A DNA stretch of 39,276 nucleotides from Pseudomonadota bacterium (GTDB taxonomy: Bacteria > Desulfobacterota > Desulfovibrionia > Desulfovibrionales > Desulfovibrionaceae): positions 1 through 39,276 of the forward strand of contig JAEXRD010000125.1 of NCBI GenBank assembly GCA_023438245.1, read 5' to 3'. The notes beneath the pieces were generated by a model. It had not been told where the DNA came from. It ran no database searches and worked only from the letters and a program-made list of their open reading frames with translations. Positions 23,710-32,510 of this stretch are shown piece by piece. Numbering within the stretch: the stretch's first letter is position 1; every line of letters begins with the position of its first letter. Position numbers and translations under genes: made by a program.

Positions 23710-26700
23710 GATTCCTCGTCCAGCAGGCCGAGACGGTCCTGCAACTGGCTGCGTTTGAGGTTGGCCGCCTCGAAGCGGGTCTTGCCCACCACGGACTTGT
23801 AGAAATCCACGGCGAAGAGGTTGGAGCCGCGCAGGTCTGTCTCCACCAGGCGCGCCTTGCGCAGCCCGCCCATGAACAGGTTGACCCCGCGCATGGCCGC
23901 GCCCTCCAGGTTGCTCTTGGTGAAGCGGGCGTGCCTGGCGGAGGCGCCGCTCAGGTCGGCCCCGGCCAGACGGCTGTTCTCGATCATGGCCCCGTCCAGA
24001 TCCGCGCCGCGGAAGGTCGCGCCGTTCAGGTCGGTGTCGCGCAGGCCCGCCCCGCGCAGGGTCGCGCCGGTGAAGTCCGCGCCGGGCAGCTCCGTGTTCG
24101 AGCCGCTGCGCAGTTTGTCCAGGTTGGCCCCCGCGAAGCGGACCCCCTTGCCCTTGGCCCCGCTGAGCAGGCTCTGGTTCACGCTGGCCTCGCGGAAGTC
24201 CGCGCCGTCCAGGCTGTTCTGCTTGAACAGCGACTTGGTGATGCGCGCGGAGCGGAAGTCCGCGCCGTCGGCCTTGCCGCTCACCAGGCACATGTTGACG
24301 CGGGCTTCGGCCAGGGTCGCGCCCGTGAGGTCCACGTTCTCAAGGGTGGCCATGTCCAGGTCCGCCCGCCGCAGCGTCGCGCCGGAAAAATCGCAGCCCT
24401 TGAAGAGCGCCTGGCGGGCCTTGGCCCCCGTCAGGTCGGCCTGGCGGAACACCGCGTCTGTGAACACGCCGCGCTCCAGCACAGCGCCCTTGAGGCTGGC
24501 CTGGGACAAATCCGCCCCCCCCGCCAGGGCCTGGACCAGGCTGGCGCCGTCCAGCCGTGTCCCGCGCAGGTTCGTGCCGCGCAGCTGGCAGCCGTCCAGG
24601 TTCGCCCCGGAGAGATCCAGGCCGGAGAGATCAACGCCCGACAGGATGGCCCCGGCCAGGCTCTTGCCCTGCTCGTGCATGCGCTGCGCCTGCTCGCGGG
24701 TCAGCGGCCGTATGGCGTCGGGGTCCAGTCCGTACTTCAGGAGCTTTTCCCTGGCCGCATCGGGCGGCGCCATGGCCTTGAGCTTCCCCAGCCCTTGCTC
24801 CAGCTCCAGCTTCTTTGCTTCGAACTGGGCCGTCAGCTCCTTTTGCATGGCCTCGCTCTGCGCGCCCAGGGCCTCGGCCTTGGCCACATTCTCGTCGAAG
24901 GCCTGCTCGATCGCAGGCGTCAGGTGGCCCAGTTCGCGCAGGCGGTCGCGCTTGGCCCGCAGCGTGTCCGCCACGGCCTTGGCCATGGCCGTGGGCGATG
25001 GTCTGGGCTGCCCCGACGGCGCCAGGGAGATGGCATCCATGTCGACCGGCACGCCCTTCTCCTCCGCCTTGGCCGCAAGCTTCCGGACCTCGTCCAGCGC
25101 CTGCTCCTGCCGGGCCTTGAGCGGCGCGAACTTCGCCTCCATGGACTGCTTCACCTCGCCCAGGATGCCGTCTGCCAGGGCGCGGATGTTCGGGAATTCC
25201 GGCCGGAACCCCTTGAGAAAGTCCTTGGACAGGAACGTGCCCGGCTCGGGCCTGGCCAGGGCCACGGAGTGCTCTCCCGCATAGGCCTTGGGCAGATGTT
25301 CCAGCACCCAGCCCCGGATGTCCGCCCCCTTGCGGCGGGCCTCGAAAAGCGTGCGCCCGGACTCCAGCTCCAGCGGCTCCGCCGACGGATGAGCGCTCTT
25401 CCAGCCCTCCCAGGCCTGCTTCAGCGCCGGGTCCGCGGCCCAGCCGGCGGGCATGACGACGAGGAACGCCTGGGCGGCCTTCAAGGCCTCGGCGGCCTCC
25501 TTGCCGGGCGTTTCCTTGGGCGAGGCCAGTGCGATCACCGAGCAGCAGTCGCCCACCTCCTGCTCCAGCAAAAGCGCCTGCAGTTCGTCCCCGGCGCAGA
25601 CCACCGGCGCGGCCTTTGCCCCGGGCATGGTCGGCAGGTCGATGAGCGTCGCGCTTTGCAGGAACAGCGGGATCTCGTCCGAGCCGGGCGCGAGGACGTC
25701 TTCGCCGGTCTCCGGGTGGCCTGCGCGGCACAGGATGCGGTTGAGCACCGGCCCGTCGAAGCGCGGCAGCACCAGCCCGACCGGAAGCGCGAAATCCCCG
25801 GGCTGCTTGAGCCCCCAATCCGCGCTGACCTCCCGCCGCTCCCGAACGTTCACGCCCAGCCAGGCCCGGTGGATGGTCTGGCGCGTCAGGCCGAGCGAAG
25901 TCAGCGCGCGCAGGGCGTCCGGGTCCGCGTCCAGGGCTTTGCGGCAGTCCGCCACGAAGGGCATGCCGCAGTCGTGCCAGGGGCTGACCTTCTTGTGGAA
26001 CGGAAAATCCGGCGGCAGGGCCGCGTCCGGATCCAGCCCGGACACCTTCATGTGCTCCGGCTTGATGGCCTTGAGCCTGGACGAGGTCTCCTTCAACGCT
26101 GCCGTCCGCTTGGCTCCGGCCGTCTGCTTGGCCTCCGCCAGCGTGGTGGCGGTGTTCTCGATATTTCGTCCAATCTCGGCGATCTTGGCCCGCATCGCGC
26201 CGAACACGCCCATGTCGATGGCCACCAGGTGCCCGTTTTCGGCGAGCATCTTCCTGGCCATGGCCTCCAGCGAGTCCAGGCGCGCGGAGTGCTCGGCCAG
26301 CATGGCCCTGGACTGGGCGAGCATCTCCCCGGGCTCCGGCGCGGGCATGCTGGGCCGGTTGCCCAGGGCCTTCTGGCGGATGTCGTCGGCGAACTTGGGG
26401 ATGTTCTTGAGTCCGAGCATGGAGGTCTCGGCCTTTTTCAGCGCCTCCTCCATGGCGGAGAGGTCCATGTCCACGCCACGGTCCAGCAGCTGGATCTGCA
26501 GGTCCCGGTAGTGCTCGATGGGCTTGGGCGGCTCGGCCTTGTCCTCGTGGCGGATGAGCACCCGCAGCACATCGCCGCCTTCCTCGTCCGACACCTCCGT
26601 GGTGCCGCGGTAGATGAGCAGCCCGCGCAGGATGTGCGGGAACAGCCAGACCGTCTCCAGCCGGGTGGAGACCTCGCGGAACTCGTCGGTCTCGCGCAGT

Positions 26701-27548
26701 TGGTGCGACGGCAGCGGCCCGGCCGGGAAGGAGTGGGGCTTGAAGGCCGTGTCGCGGGTCACGAAGCAGCGCATCCTGAGGCTTGGCAGCACGGACTGGA
26801 TGACGCGCAGGTCCGGGTGCATGTTCTCGATGGCCACGGCCTCGCCGCCCTCGAAATACCCGCGGGCGAACTGGTCCTCGCTGGCCATGTTGAAGAACTC
26901 GTAGTTCATGTCGTCCGGGAAGTAGGGCCAGCGCTCGGTCTTCCACTTCTCGTCGTAGGTGCCGTTCTTTTTCGCGCGTTGCGGCCACATGAGGTCCAGC
27001 GGCCCGAAGCCCGCCGGATCAGGCGTCTGGCCTGGCGAGCCGATCTGCTGCGCGGGCAGCTCCAGGTTGGGCAGGGGCACTGCCTGGCTGCCATCGGGCA
27101 TGGGCGCCTTGTGGATGCCCTTGCCCAGCGGGTTCCTTTCGAAGCCCTGGCCCCCGAAGGCGTTGGCCCACACGATGGGCATCTCCACGAAGTCCTCGGC
27201 CTTGGTGATGATCCCGTTTTTCCAGTAGCGGTCGCCGAAGACGTTGAGCGTCTTGTCCACCTCGCCCACGCGCACCCGCACCTGCGAGGCTGGCCGCGTC
27301 GTTCCGCGCGGGGCGAAGCAGGAGCCGGTGACGAGCACCTCCGCGCGCGGCTTGGGAATGCCCTGGTCCAGAACGGGCTTGGGGCCGAGTTCCGCGGGCA
27401 GGGTCTTCCAGAGCTCCTGCTCGGTGAGCAGGCCGCCGGGGTCGGTCAGGTCAAAGAAAACCATCACTCCGACGCTCAGGTAGAGCTTGTCCCGGATGCC
27501 GAAGGGCCGCGGGAAGAAGGAGTGCTGCTTTTCCTTGAAGATCTTCAT
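23706..27548 (-). CDS. DUF2169 adaptor fused to a long helical region and pentapeptide repeats
   Basis: A 1280-aa protein in three parts. Residues about 15-340 are a DUF2169 domain (KLYLSVGVMVFFDL, FGDRYWKNGI, MPIVWANAFGG, WPYFPDDMNYEFFN). DUF2169 proteins act as effector-loading adaptors next to VgrG and DUF4150 PAAR proteins, as in the Agrobacterium Tde2 locus. Residues about 340-960 are mostly helical and charged, with a second globular part (about 510-740). Residues about 965-1270 are pentapeptide repeats (GVDLSGLDLSGANLDG). Most DUF2169 proteins are far shorter, so the fusion to a beta-helix resembling the next gene's product is notable. It starts 11 bp after vgrG with a weak ribosome site. 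Confidence 0.88.
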   Translation of the reverse strand: MKIFKEKQHSFFPRPFGIRDKLYLSVGVMVFFDLTDPGGLLTEQELWKTLPAELGPKPVLDQGIPKPRAEVLVTGSCFAPRGTTRPASQVRVRVGEVDKTLNVFGDRYWKNGIITKAEDFVEMPIVWANAFGGQGFERNPLGKGIHKAPMPDGSQAVPLPNLELPAQQIGSPGQTPDPAGFGPLDLMWPQRAKKNGTYDEKWKTERWPYFPDDMNYEFFNMASEDQFARGYFEGGEAVAIENMHPDLRVIQSVLPSLRMRCFVTRDTAFKPHSFPAGPLPSHQLRETDEFREVSTRLETVWLFPHILRGLLIYRGTTEVSDEEGGDVLRVLIRHEDKAEPPKPIEHYRDLQIQLLDRGVDMDLSAMEEALKKAETSMLGLKNIPKFADDIRQKALGNRPSMPAPEPGEMLAQSRAMLAEHSARLDSLEAMARKMLAENGHLVAIDMGVFGAMRAKIAEIGRNIENTATTLAEAKQTAGAKRTAALKETSSRLKAIKPEHMKVSGLDPDAALPPDFPFHKKVSPWHDCGMPFVADCRKALDADPDALRALTSLGLTRQTIHRAWLGVNVRERREVSADWGLKQPGDFALPVGLVLPRFDGPVLNRILCRAGHPETGEDVLAPGSDEIPLFLQSATLIDLPTMPGAKAAPVVCAGDELQALLLEQEVGDCCSVIALASPKETPGKEAAEALKAAQAFLVVMPAGWAADPALKQAWEGWKSAHPSAEPLELESGRTLFEARRKGADIRGWVLEHLPKAYAGEHSVALARPEPGTFLSKDFLKGFRPEFPNIRALADGILGEVKQSMEAKFAPLKARQEQALDEVRKLAAKAEEKGVPVDMDAISLAPSGQPRPSPTAMAKAVADTLRAKRDRLRELGHLTPAIEQAFDENVAKAEALGAQSEAMQKELTAQFEAKKLELEQGLGKLKAMAPPDAAREKLLKYGLDPDAIRPLTREQAQRMHEQGKSLAGAILSGVDLSGLDLSGANLDGCQLRGTNLRGTRLDGASLVQALAGGADLSQASLKGAVLERGVFTDAVFRQADLTGAKARQALFKGCDFSGATLRRADLDMATLENVDLTGATLAEARVNMCLVSGKADGADFRSARITKSLFKQNSLDGADFREASVNQSLLSGAKGKGVRFAGANLDKLRSGSNTELPGADFTGATLRGAGLRDTDLNGATFRGADLDGAMIENSRLAGADLSGASARHARFTKSNLEGAAMRGVNLFMGGLRKARLVETDLRGSNLFAVDFYKSVVGKTRFEAANLKRSQLQDRLGLLDEES

Positions 27549-27559
27549 GGGCGCCCGGC

Positions 27560-29842
27560 TCAGATATTGTTGATCAGCCCGGCGATGGTGTTCACCTCGC
27601 CGGCGATGTTGCTGGTTTCACCGGAAATCGTCGTCTTGGAGGCAATGGTCTGGGTTTTCAGGCCGATCATGGAGACGTGCTCGCCCACGCTTCTGGTGAA
27701 CATGCCCGTCAACTTGGTCACTTCGCCGCAAAGCTCGCTTTCCGCGCCGGCAAGCTTGTTCACGTCGCCCGACAGCTTGTTCACGCTGCCTGCGAGCCTG
27801 CTGGTCTGCCCGGCGAGACTCGCCGTTTGGCCCTTGAGCGAGTTGACCTGCCCGGCCAGAAGGTTGTGGGAGCCGCGCAGCGTGTTGGTATCGGCCGCAA
27901 GCTGGTTGTGGCTCGTGCGCAGGGTGTTGACCTGGCCCTCCAGGCGGTTTCTCGACCCGACCAGCTCCGTCACCTCGCCCTTGAGCTTGTCCTCCTCGCC
28001 GGTCAGGTCCGTGGTCCAGGGGCTGAATTCGCCCTTCTTGGCCAGGGTCGCCTCGAAGGCGAGGCCGTACTGGATCTCCTCGCTCACAGGGCCGGTTACG
28101 GCCAGGCTGTTCGCAAAGACGAACTCCTCCCTGGCCCCGAGGACGGTCTCCATCTTGTTGCCCTTGGTGTACTCGCCCCACTGGAGACCCCAGAAATTAA
28201 GCTCCCCTTCGGCGTAGATCTTGACGCCGTCACCGCCCTCCGGAGGCGGGGTGTTGGTGGTGGTGCCCGGGTCGTTGTCGGTGGCAGGGGGGTCATTGGG
28301 GGTACCCAGGCGCATCCAGCTGTTGGACTTGGGCGTGTGCATGAGGATGCGCTCCCCGCCCACCTGGTCCTCCATGTGGATGCGGTTCTGCCCGCCGCTG
28401 GTGATGCGGCACTGGGTCTGGGTGGCGTCCGTGATCTGGCTGGGAGTCTCGGGGTTGGGCACTGCGGCCTGGATGATGGGCCGGTCCGGATCGCCGTCGA
28501 TGCAGGTGAGCAGCACCTCGGTGCCCTTGTGCAGGGGGAAGTGCATGCCGTGGTCCGAGCCGGTGTAGGGCTGGGCCATGCGCAGCCAGGCCGTGGCCTT
28601 GCCCGCGCCCCTGCCGGAGGTGTCCAGGGGAAGCACAACCTTGTAGCGCCCCTGGTCGTCCAACTCGGCGTACTGGCCGCTGCCGGAGGCGTCCACCTTG
28701 GCGTTCATGGTGCCGTGCATCTTGGGCTTGTCGGTCTTGCGCTGCGGGCGGAACTGGGTGCCGGCGGGGATGCAGGTGAACGAGTTGCGGTAGGACAGCT
28801 TGTCGTGGTCCTTGTTCAGCTGGATGCCCAGGCCGGAGACCAGGTAGGCCTCCTGGCTGCCCTCGTGGGTCGCCTCGATGGTCAGGTAGCGCTGGTTGAA
28901 GTCCTGGCGATAGTGGCCCTTGAGCTCGAAAAAGTAGCCGCTGCGCAGGTAGGGCACCGTGGACACGCCATGGAAGAGCTTCTCGCGGCAGAGGAGTTCC
29001 TCGGCCCGGACCTTGGCCAACTTCTCGCCGTCGCCCGGGGTCTGGAAGTGCTCGCCGTAGATGTACACGTCGCCGAAGCCCTTGGCCGAGACCACCGCCT
29101 CGGCCTGCATCTCCAGGCTCGGCTTGCGGTAGTTGTAGTCCCGCAGCATCACCTTGCGCGGCAGGGGCTGCTGCTTGAGCATGAAGTTCTTGACCACCTC
29201 CTCCCTGCTGGCGTGGTCCAGGTTGCTCGGCGGCGAGTAGGTCAGCGCGGTGCCCTCCGGCATGGGCGAGTGTGAGATGCGCGTGTCGGTCACGATCATC
29301 TTCTCGCCCTGGTCGGACTGCTCGAAGTAGTAGTAGAGTCCGTCGCGCTCCATCCAGCGGGACACGAAATCGAAATGCGACTCCCCGTACTGGCAGACGT
29401 ATTCCCAGGTCGGGTAGTCGCCCTGGAGCTTGAAGTCGTAGTTGAGCCCCTGCTTCAGCCCGCCGTCCCTCAGCACATCGTCCAGAAAATCCTTGCTGGT
29501 CTTGTTCAGGAATATCTGGTTGTGCATGGTCAGCGTCGTCCACCACAGCCTGGGCACCAGCTCCACCCGGTAGAACACGTACTTGCCCACCTTCTGCATC
29601 TGCTCAAAGGAGCTGGGCACGCCATGGAACGGGATGTCGCCGTCGTCGCGCTTGATGGTGAACGTGGCCGGATTCTGGAGCATTTCGCCCAGGTCCAGGT
29701 CGGCCTTCTCGGAGATCAGGTTGATCTCGAAACGGTAGAGGGACGAGAGCCCCTCGGTTCCGGTGAACGACACCACCACGAAGGTGTCCGAGGGCTGCGC
29801 CTGCGACTCGAACACGAACTTGGGCTTGGTCTGCTCGGCCAT
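27560..29842 (-). CDS. vgrG: T6SS spike protein VgrG with a long heptad-repeat tail
   Basis: A 760-aa spike protein (TssI). The N-terminal gp27-like region (about residues 15-370, including SSLYRFEINLISE and YYYFEQSDQGEK), the gp5 OB-fold (about 390-470, with TAWLRMAQPYTGSDHGMHF and PLHKGTEVLLTCIDGDPDRP) and the gp5-type needle start (about 495-600) match the family. Residues 613-759 are 21 uninterrupted seven-residue units of the form L-x-G-x-x-x-x. No toxin domain follows. The ATG at 29842 has an AGGAG ribosome site, 19 bp after clpV; a slightly longer open frame would overlap clpV. Confidence 0.94.
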   Translation of the reverse strand: MAEQTKPKFVFESQAQPSDTFVVVSFTGTEGLSSLYRFEINLISEKADLDLGEMLQNPATFTIKRDDGDIPFHGVPSSFEQMQKVGKYVFYRVELVPRLWWTTLTMHNQIFLNKTSKDFLDDVLRDGGLKQGLNYDFKLQGDYPTWEYVCQYGESHFDFVSRWMERDGLYYYFEQSDQGEKMIVTDTRISHSPMPEGTALTYSPPSNLDHASREEVVKNFMLKQQPLPRKVMLRDYNYRKPSLEMQAEAVVSAKGFGDVYIYGEHFQTPGDGEKLAKVRAEELLCREKLFHGVSTVPYLRSGYFFELKGHYRQDFNQRYLTIEATHEGSQEAYLVSGLGIQLNKDHDKLSYRNSFTCIPAGTQFRPQRKTDKPKMHGTMNAKVDASGSGQYAELDDQGRYKVVLPLDTSGRGAGKATAWLRMAQPYTGSDHGMHFPLHKGTEVLLTCIDGDPDRPIIQAAVPNPETPSQITDATQTQCRITSGGQNRIHMEDQVGGERILMHTPKSNSWMRLGTPNDPPATDNDPGTTTNTPPPEGGDGVKIYAEGELNFWGLQWGEYTKGNKMETVLGAREEFVFANSLAVTGPVSEEIQYGLAFEATLAKKGEFSPWTTDLTGEEDKLKGEVTELVGSRNRLEGQVNTLRTSHNQLAADTNTLRGSHNLLAGQVNSLKGQTASLAGQTSRLAGSVNKLSGDVNKLAGAESELCGEVTKLTGMFTRSVGEHVSMIGLKTQTIASKTTISGETSNIAGEVNTIAGLINNI
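27563..28006 (-). repeat. 21 tandem heptad repeats encoding the VgrG C terminus
   Basis: The last 148 codons before the stop encode 21 consecutive heptads plus a final Ile. Position 1 is Leu in the first 15 units, and Leu, Ile or Met in 19 of 21; position 3 is Gly in 18 of 21; position 6 is mostly Asn, Thr or Ser. Example units are LAGQVNS, LAGSVNK and IAGEVNT. The DNA itself is diverged, so the repeat is kept at protein level. Confidence 0.88.
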
Positions 29843-29861
29843 GGAGTGCTCCTTATCCGCG

Positions 29862-32510
29862 CTACTCGTTGGAGAAGGCCATGACGAACGCGCCCTCGGC
29901 GTCAAGGGAGAGATGCACCGCCGCGGGCATGCCGCCGGAGGTCATGTGGCCCAGTATCTCCTTGGACATCTGCGGCAGCACGTTGCCGTTGAGGATGTAC
30001 TCGATGTTGCGCGCCCCGGTCTCCACCTCGGTGCAGCGGGCCGCGATCTGGTCCACCACGTTCTCGTCGTAGCTGAACCTCATCTTGTTGTTGGCAAGCA
30101 GCATCTTCCTCAGCTTGCCGAGCTTGAGCCGGACGATGAGTTTCATGGCGTCGGGCGCGAGGCTGACGTAAGGAACCACGCTCATGCGCGCCAGGAGCGC
30201 GGGCTTGAAGTGCTGCGACAGGATGGGCCGCACCGCCGAGACCACCGCGTCCAGCGGCATGGGCTCCCCGCTGCCGGTCATCTCCTGGATGACGTCGGTG
30301 GCGAGGTTGGAGGTCAGGATGATGATGGTGTTGCGGAAGTTGATGTCCTTGCCCTCGCCGTCGGTGAGGATCCCTTTGTCGAACACCTGGTAGAAGGTGT
30401 TCATGACGTCCAGGTGGGCCTTCTCGACCTCGTCGAGCAGTACCACGCTGTAGGGCTGGCGGCGCACCGCCTCGGTGAGCATGCCGCCCTCGCCGTAGCC
30501 CACGTAGCCCGGGGGCGAGCCGATGAGCCGCGACACCGTGTGCTTCTCCTGGAACTCGCTCATGTTGATGGTCACCACCGAGGCCTCGTTGCCGAAGAGC
30601 AGGTCCGCAAGAGACAGGCCGGTCTCGGTCTTGCCCACGCCGGAGGGGCCCACGAGCAGGAACACGCCGATGGGCTGGTCCGGGTTCTTGATGCCGGCCT
30701 TGGAGGCCCGGATGACCTCGGCTATGGCCGCCAGCCCCTGGTCCTGGCCCTTGATCCGCTCTTGCAGGCGCACGTCGAGGTCGACCACGGTCCTGGCCTC
30801 GTCGCGGGCCATCTTGCCCACAGGGATGCCCGTCCAATCGGAAACCACGCGCCCCACCAGGTCCGGCGTCACCTCGATCTGGACCATGGGTTCGCTGCCC
30901 TGAAGCTCGGCCAGGGCCTTGTCCAGCCTGTCGAGCTCGTCCTTGAGCCGGGCCACCTCTGCGGCGTCGGAGACCTCTGCGTTGCCGGCCTCCTGGACCC
31001 GCTTGCGGGCGTCGAGCACGGCGTGGGCCGCGTCCTTCTCCCTGAGCCAGCGCTCGCGGATGTCCGCCGCCTGGGCCGTCTTGGCCGCAATGCCCTCGAC
31101 GACCTCCGCGTAGCGGGCCTCATCCACGGCGATGCCGTTCAGGCGGTCGCGGTCCACGGCGCGCTTCTCGCGTTCCAGGGCCTGGGCGGCGCGCTCGCAG
31201 TCCTCCAGCACGGCGGGCTTGGAGGACAGGTTGACCTTGACGCGGGCGCAAGTGGTGTCGAGCAGGTCGATGGCCTTGTCCGGCAGGAAGCGCCCCGCGA
31301 TGTAGCGGTCGGAGTAGACCGCCGCGGCCACGGAGGCGTCGTCGCGGATGATGACGTTGTGGGATCTCTCGTAGCTGTCGCGCAGGCCGCGCAGGATGAT
31401 GGTGGTGGTCTCCACCGAGGGCGCGTCCAGCTTGACCAGTTGGAAGCGGCGGGCCAGCGCCGGGTCCTTCTCGAAATACTTCTTGTACTCGGTCCAGGTG
31501 GTGGCCGCGCAGGTCTTGAGCTCGCCGCGCGCCAGGGCGGGCTTGAGCAGGTTGGCCGCGTCCGCGCCGCCGGCCGAGCCGCCCGCGCCCACGAGGGTGT
31601 GGGCCTCGTCGATGAACAGGACGATGGGCTTCTCGCTGGACTTGATCTCCTCGATGACCCCCTTGAGGCGGTTCTCGAACTCGCCCTTCATGCCCGCGCC
31701 GGCCTCCAGCAGGCCCATGTCCAGGCCCAGCAGCGTCACCCCGGCCAACACCTCGGGCACGTCGCCCTCGACGATGCGCAGGGCCAGCCCCTCGATGGCC
31801 GCGGTTTTGCCCACGCCGGGCTCGCCGACGAGGATGGGGTTGTTCTTGCGTCGGCGCGCCAGGATGTCGACCATCTGGCGCATCTCCGCGTCGCGCCCGA
31901 ACACCGGGTCGATGCCGCCCTCGCGGGCCTTGGCCGTAAAGTCCACGCAGAAACGCTGGATGAAGCCCGCCCCGCCCTTCGCCGCGCCCGCGGCCTGGCC
32001 CGCAAACCCCGCAGATTCCGCCGCGGGGGCGGCCAGTTCGGCGCTGCCCTTGGTCATGGTCCAAAAGTCCTTGAGCAGCGCCTCGCGGTTGATGCCCGCC
32101 AGCAGGGAGGAGTAGGCGCCCGTGGCGTAGAAGTTGGGCCTGGCCAGGAAGGCCAGCAGGAGCGCGCCGGAACGAATCCTGGCCTCGCCCAGCTCGATGG
32201 AGGCCACAAGCCAGGCGTCCTCCACCAGTTCGATGAACAGGGGGGAGAACACGGGCTTGCCCGAGTTGCCGGAGCGGTAGTCCTCAAGGGCGTCGGAGAG
32301 CGCGGAGGTCAGCCTCGCCGGCTCCACCCCGAACTGGCGCAGGATGAGCGGCAGGTCGCTCTGCACGTCCTCCAGACATTTGAGCAGGAAATGCTCGATG
32401 CCCACCTCGTAGTGCGTCCGCGAAACACTCAGCCCCGCCGCCCCGTGCAGAGCGCTGGTGCTGTATGCGTTCAGCTTGGAAAGCAGGCCCTTCATGTCCA
32501 CGGTGATCAT
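29862..32510 (-). CDS. clpV: T6SS sheath-recycling AAA+ ATPase ClpV (TssH)
   Basis: An 882-aa ClpB-family ATPase that disassembles contracted TssBC sheath. The N-domain spans about residues 1-150. The first AAA+ module has Walker A GEPGVGKT (229-236) and Walker B VLFIDEAHT. A middle coiled region follows (about 410-540), then a second AAA+ module with GPSGVGKT near 620 and SVVLLDEVEKAH. The ATG at 32510 overlaps tssG by 4 bp and has AAGGAGA upstream. The linker after the N-domain is Ala/Gly-rich. Length fits the family. Confidence 0.96.
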   Translation of the reverse strand: MITVDMKGLLSKLNAYSTSALHGAAGLSVSRTHYEVGIEHFLLKCLEDVQSDLPLILRQFGVEPARLTSALSDALEDYRSGNSGKPVFSPLFIELVEDAWLVASIELGEARIRSGALLLAFLARPNFYATGAYSSLLAGINREALLKDFWTMTKGSAELAAPAAESAGFAGQAAGAAKGGAGFIQRFCVDFTAKAREGGIDPVFGRDAEMRQMVDILARRRKNNPILVGEPGVGKTAAIEGLALRIVEGDVPEVLAGVTLLGLDMGLLEAGAGMKGEFENRLKGVIEEIKSSEKPIVLFIDEAHTLVGAGGSAGGADAANLLKPALARGELKTCAATTWTEYKKYFEKDPALARRFQLVKLDAPSVETTTIILRGLRDSYERSHNVIIRDDASVAAAVYSDRYIAGRFLPDKAIDLLDTTCARVKVNLSSKPAVLEDCERAAQALEREKRAVDRDRLNGIAVDEARYAEVVEGIAAKTAQAADIRERWLREKDAAHAVLDARKRVQEAGNAEVSDAAEVARLKDELDRLDKALAELQGSEPMVQIEVTPDLVGRVVSDWTGIPVGKMARDEARTVVDLDVRLQERIKGQDQGLAAIAEVIRASKAGIKNPDQPIGVFLLVGPSGVGKTETGLSLADLLFGNEASVVTINMSEFQEKHTVSRLIGSPPGYVGYGEGGMLTEAVRRQPYSVVLLDEVEKAHLDVMNTFYQVFDKGILTDGEGKDINFRNTIIILTSNLATDVIQEMTGSGEPMPLDAVVSAVRPILSQHFKPALLARMSVVPYVSLAPDAMKLIVRLKLGKLRKMLLANNKMRFSYDENVVDQIAARCTEVETGARNIEYILNGNVLPQMSKEILGHMTSGGMPAAVHLSLDAEGAFVMAFSNE

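Noticed and set aside
22645..27548. Possible CRISPR or DNA-level repeat array because of recurring short motifs
   Set aside because: The recurrence comes from pentapeptide-repeat codons in coding frame; there are no identical repeats with unique spacers.
27563..28006. VgrG C-terminal tail as a fused toxin domain
   Set aside because: The tail is wholly repetitive, with no globular domain or catalytic motif.
23931..28217. 1428-codon plus-strand frame opposite DUF2169 and VgrG
   Set aside because: It runs across several genes with recognisable domains on the minus strand and has low-complexity composition. It is an antisense shadow of high-GC coding sequence.
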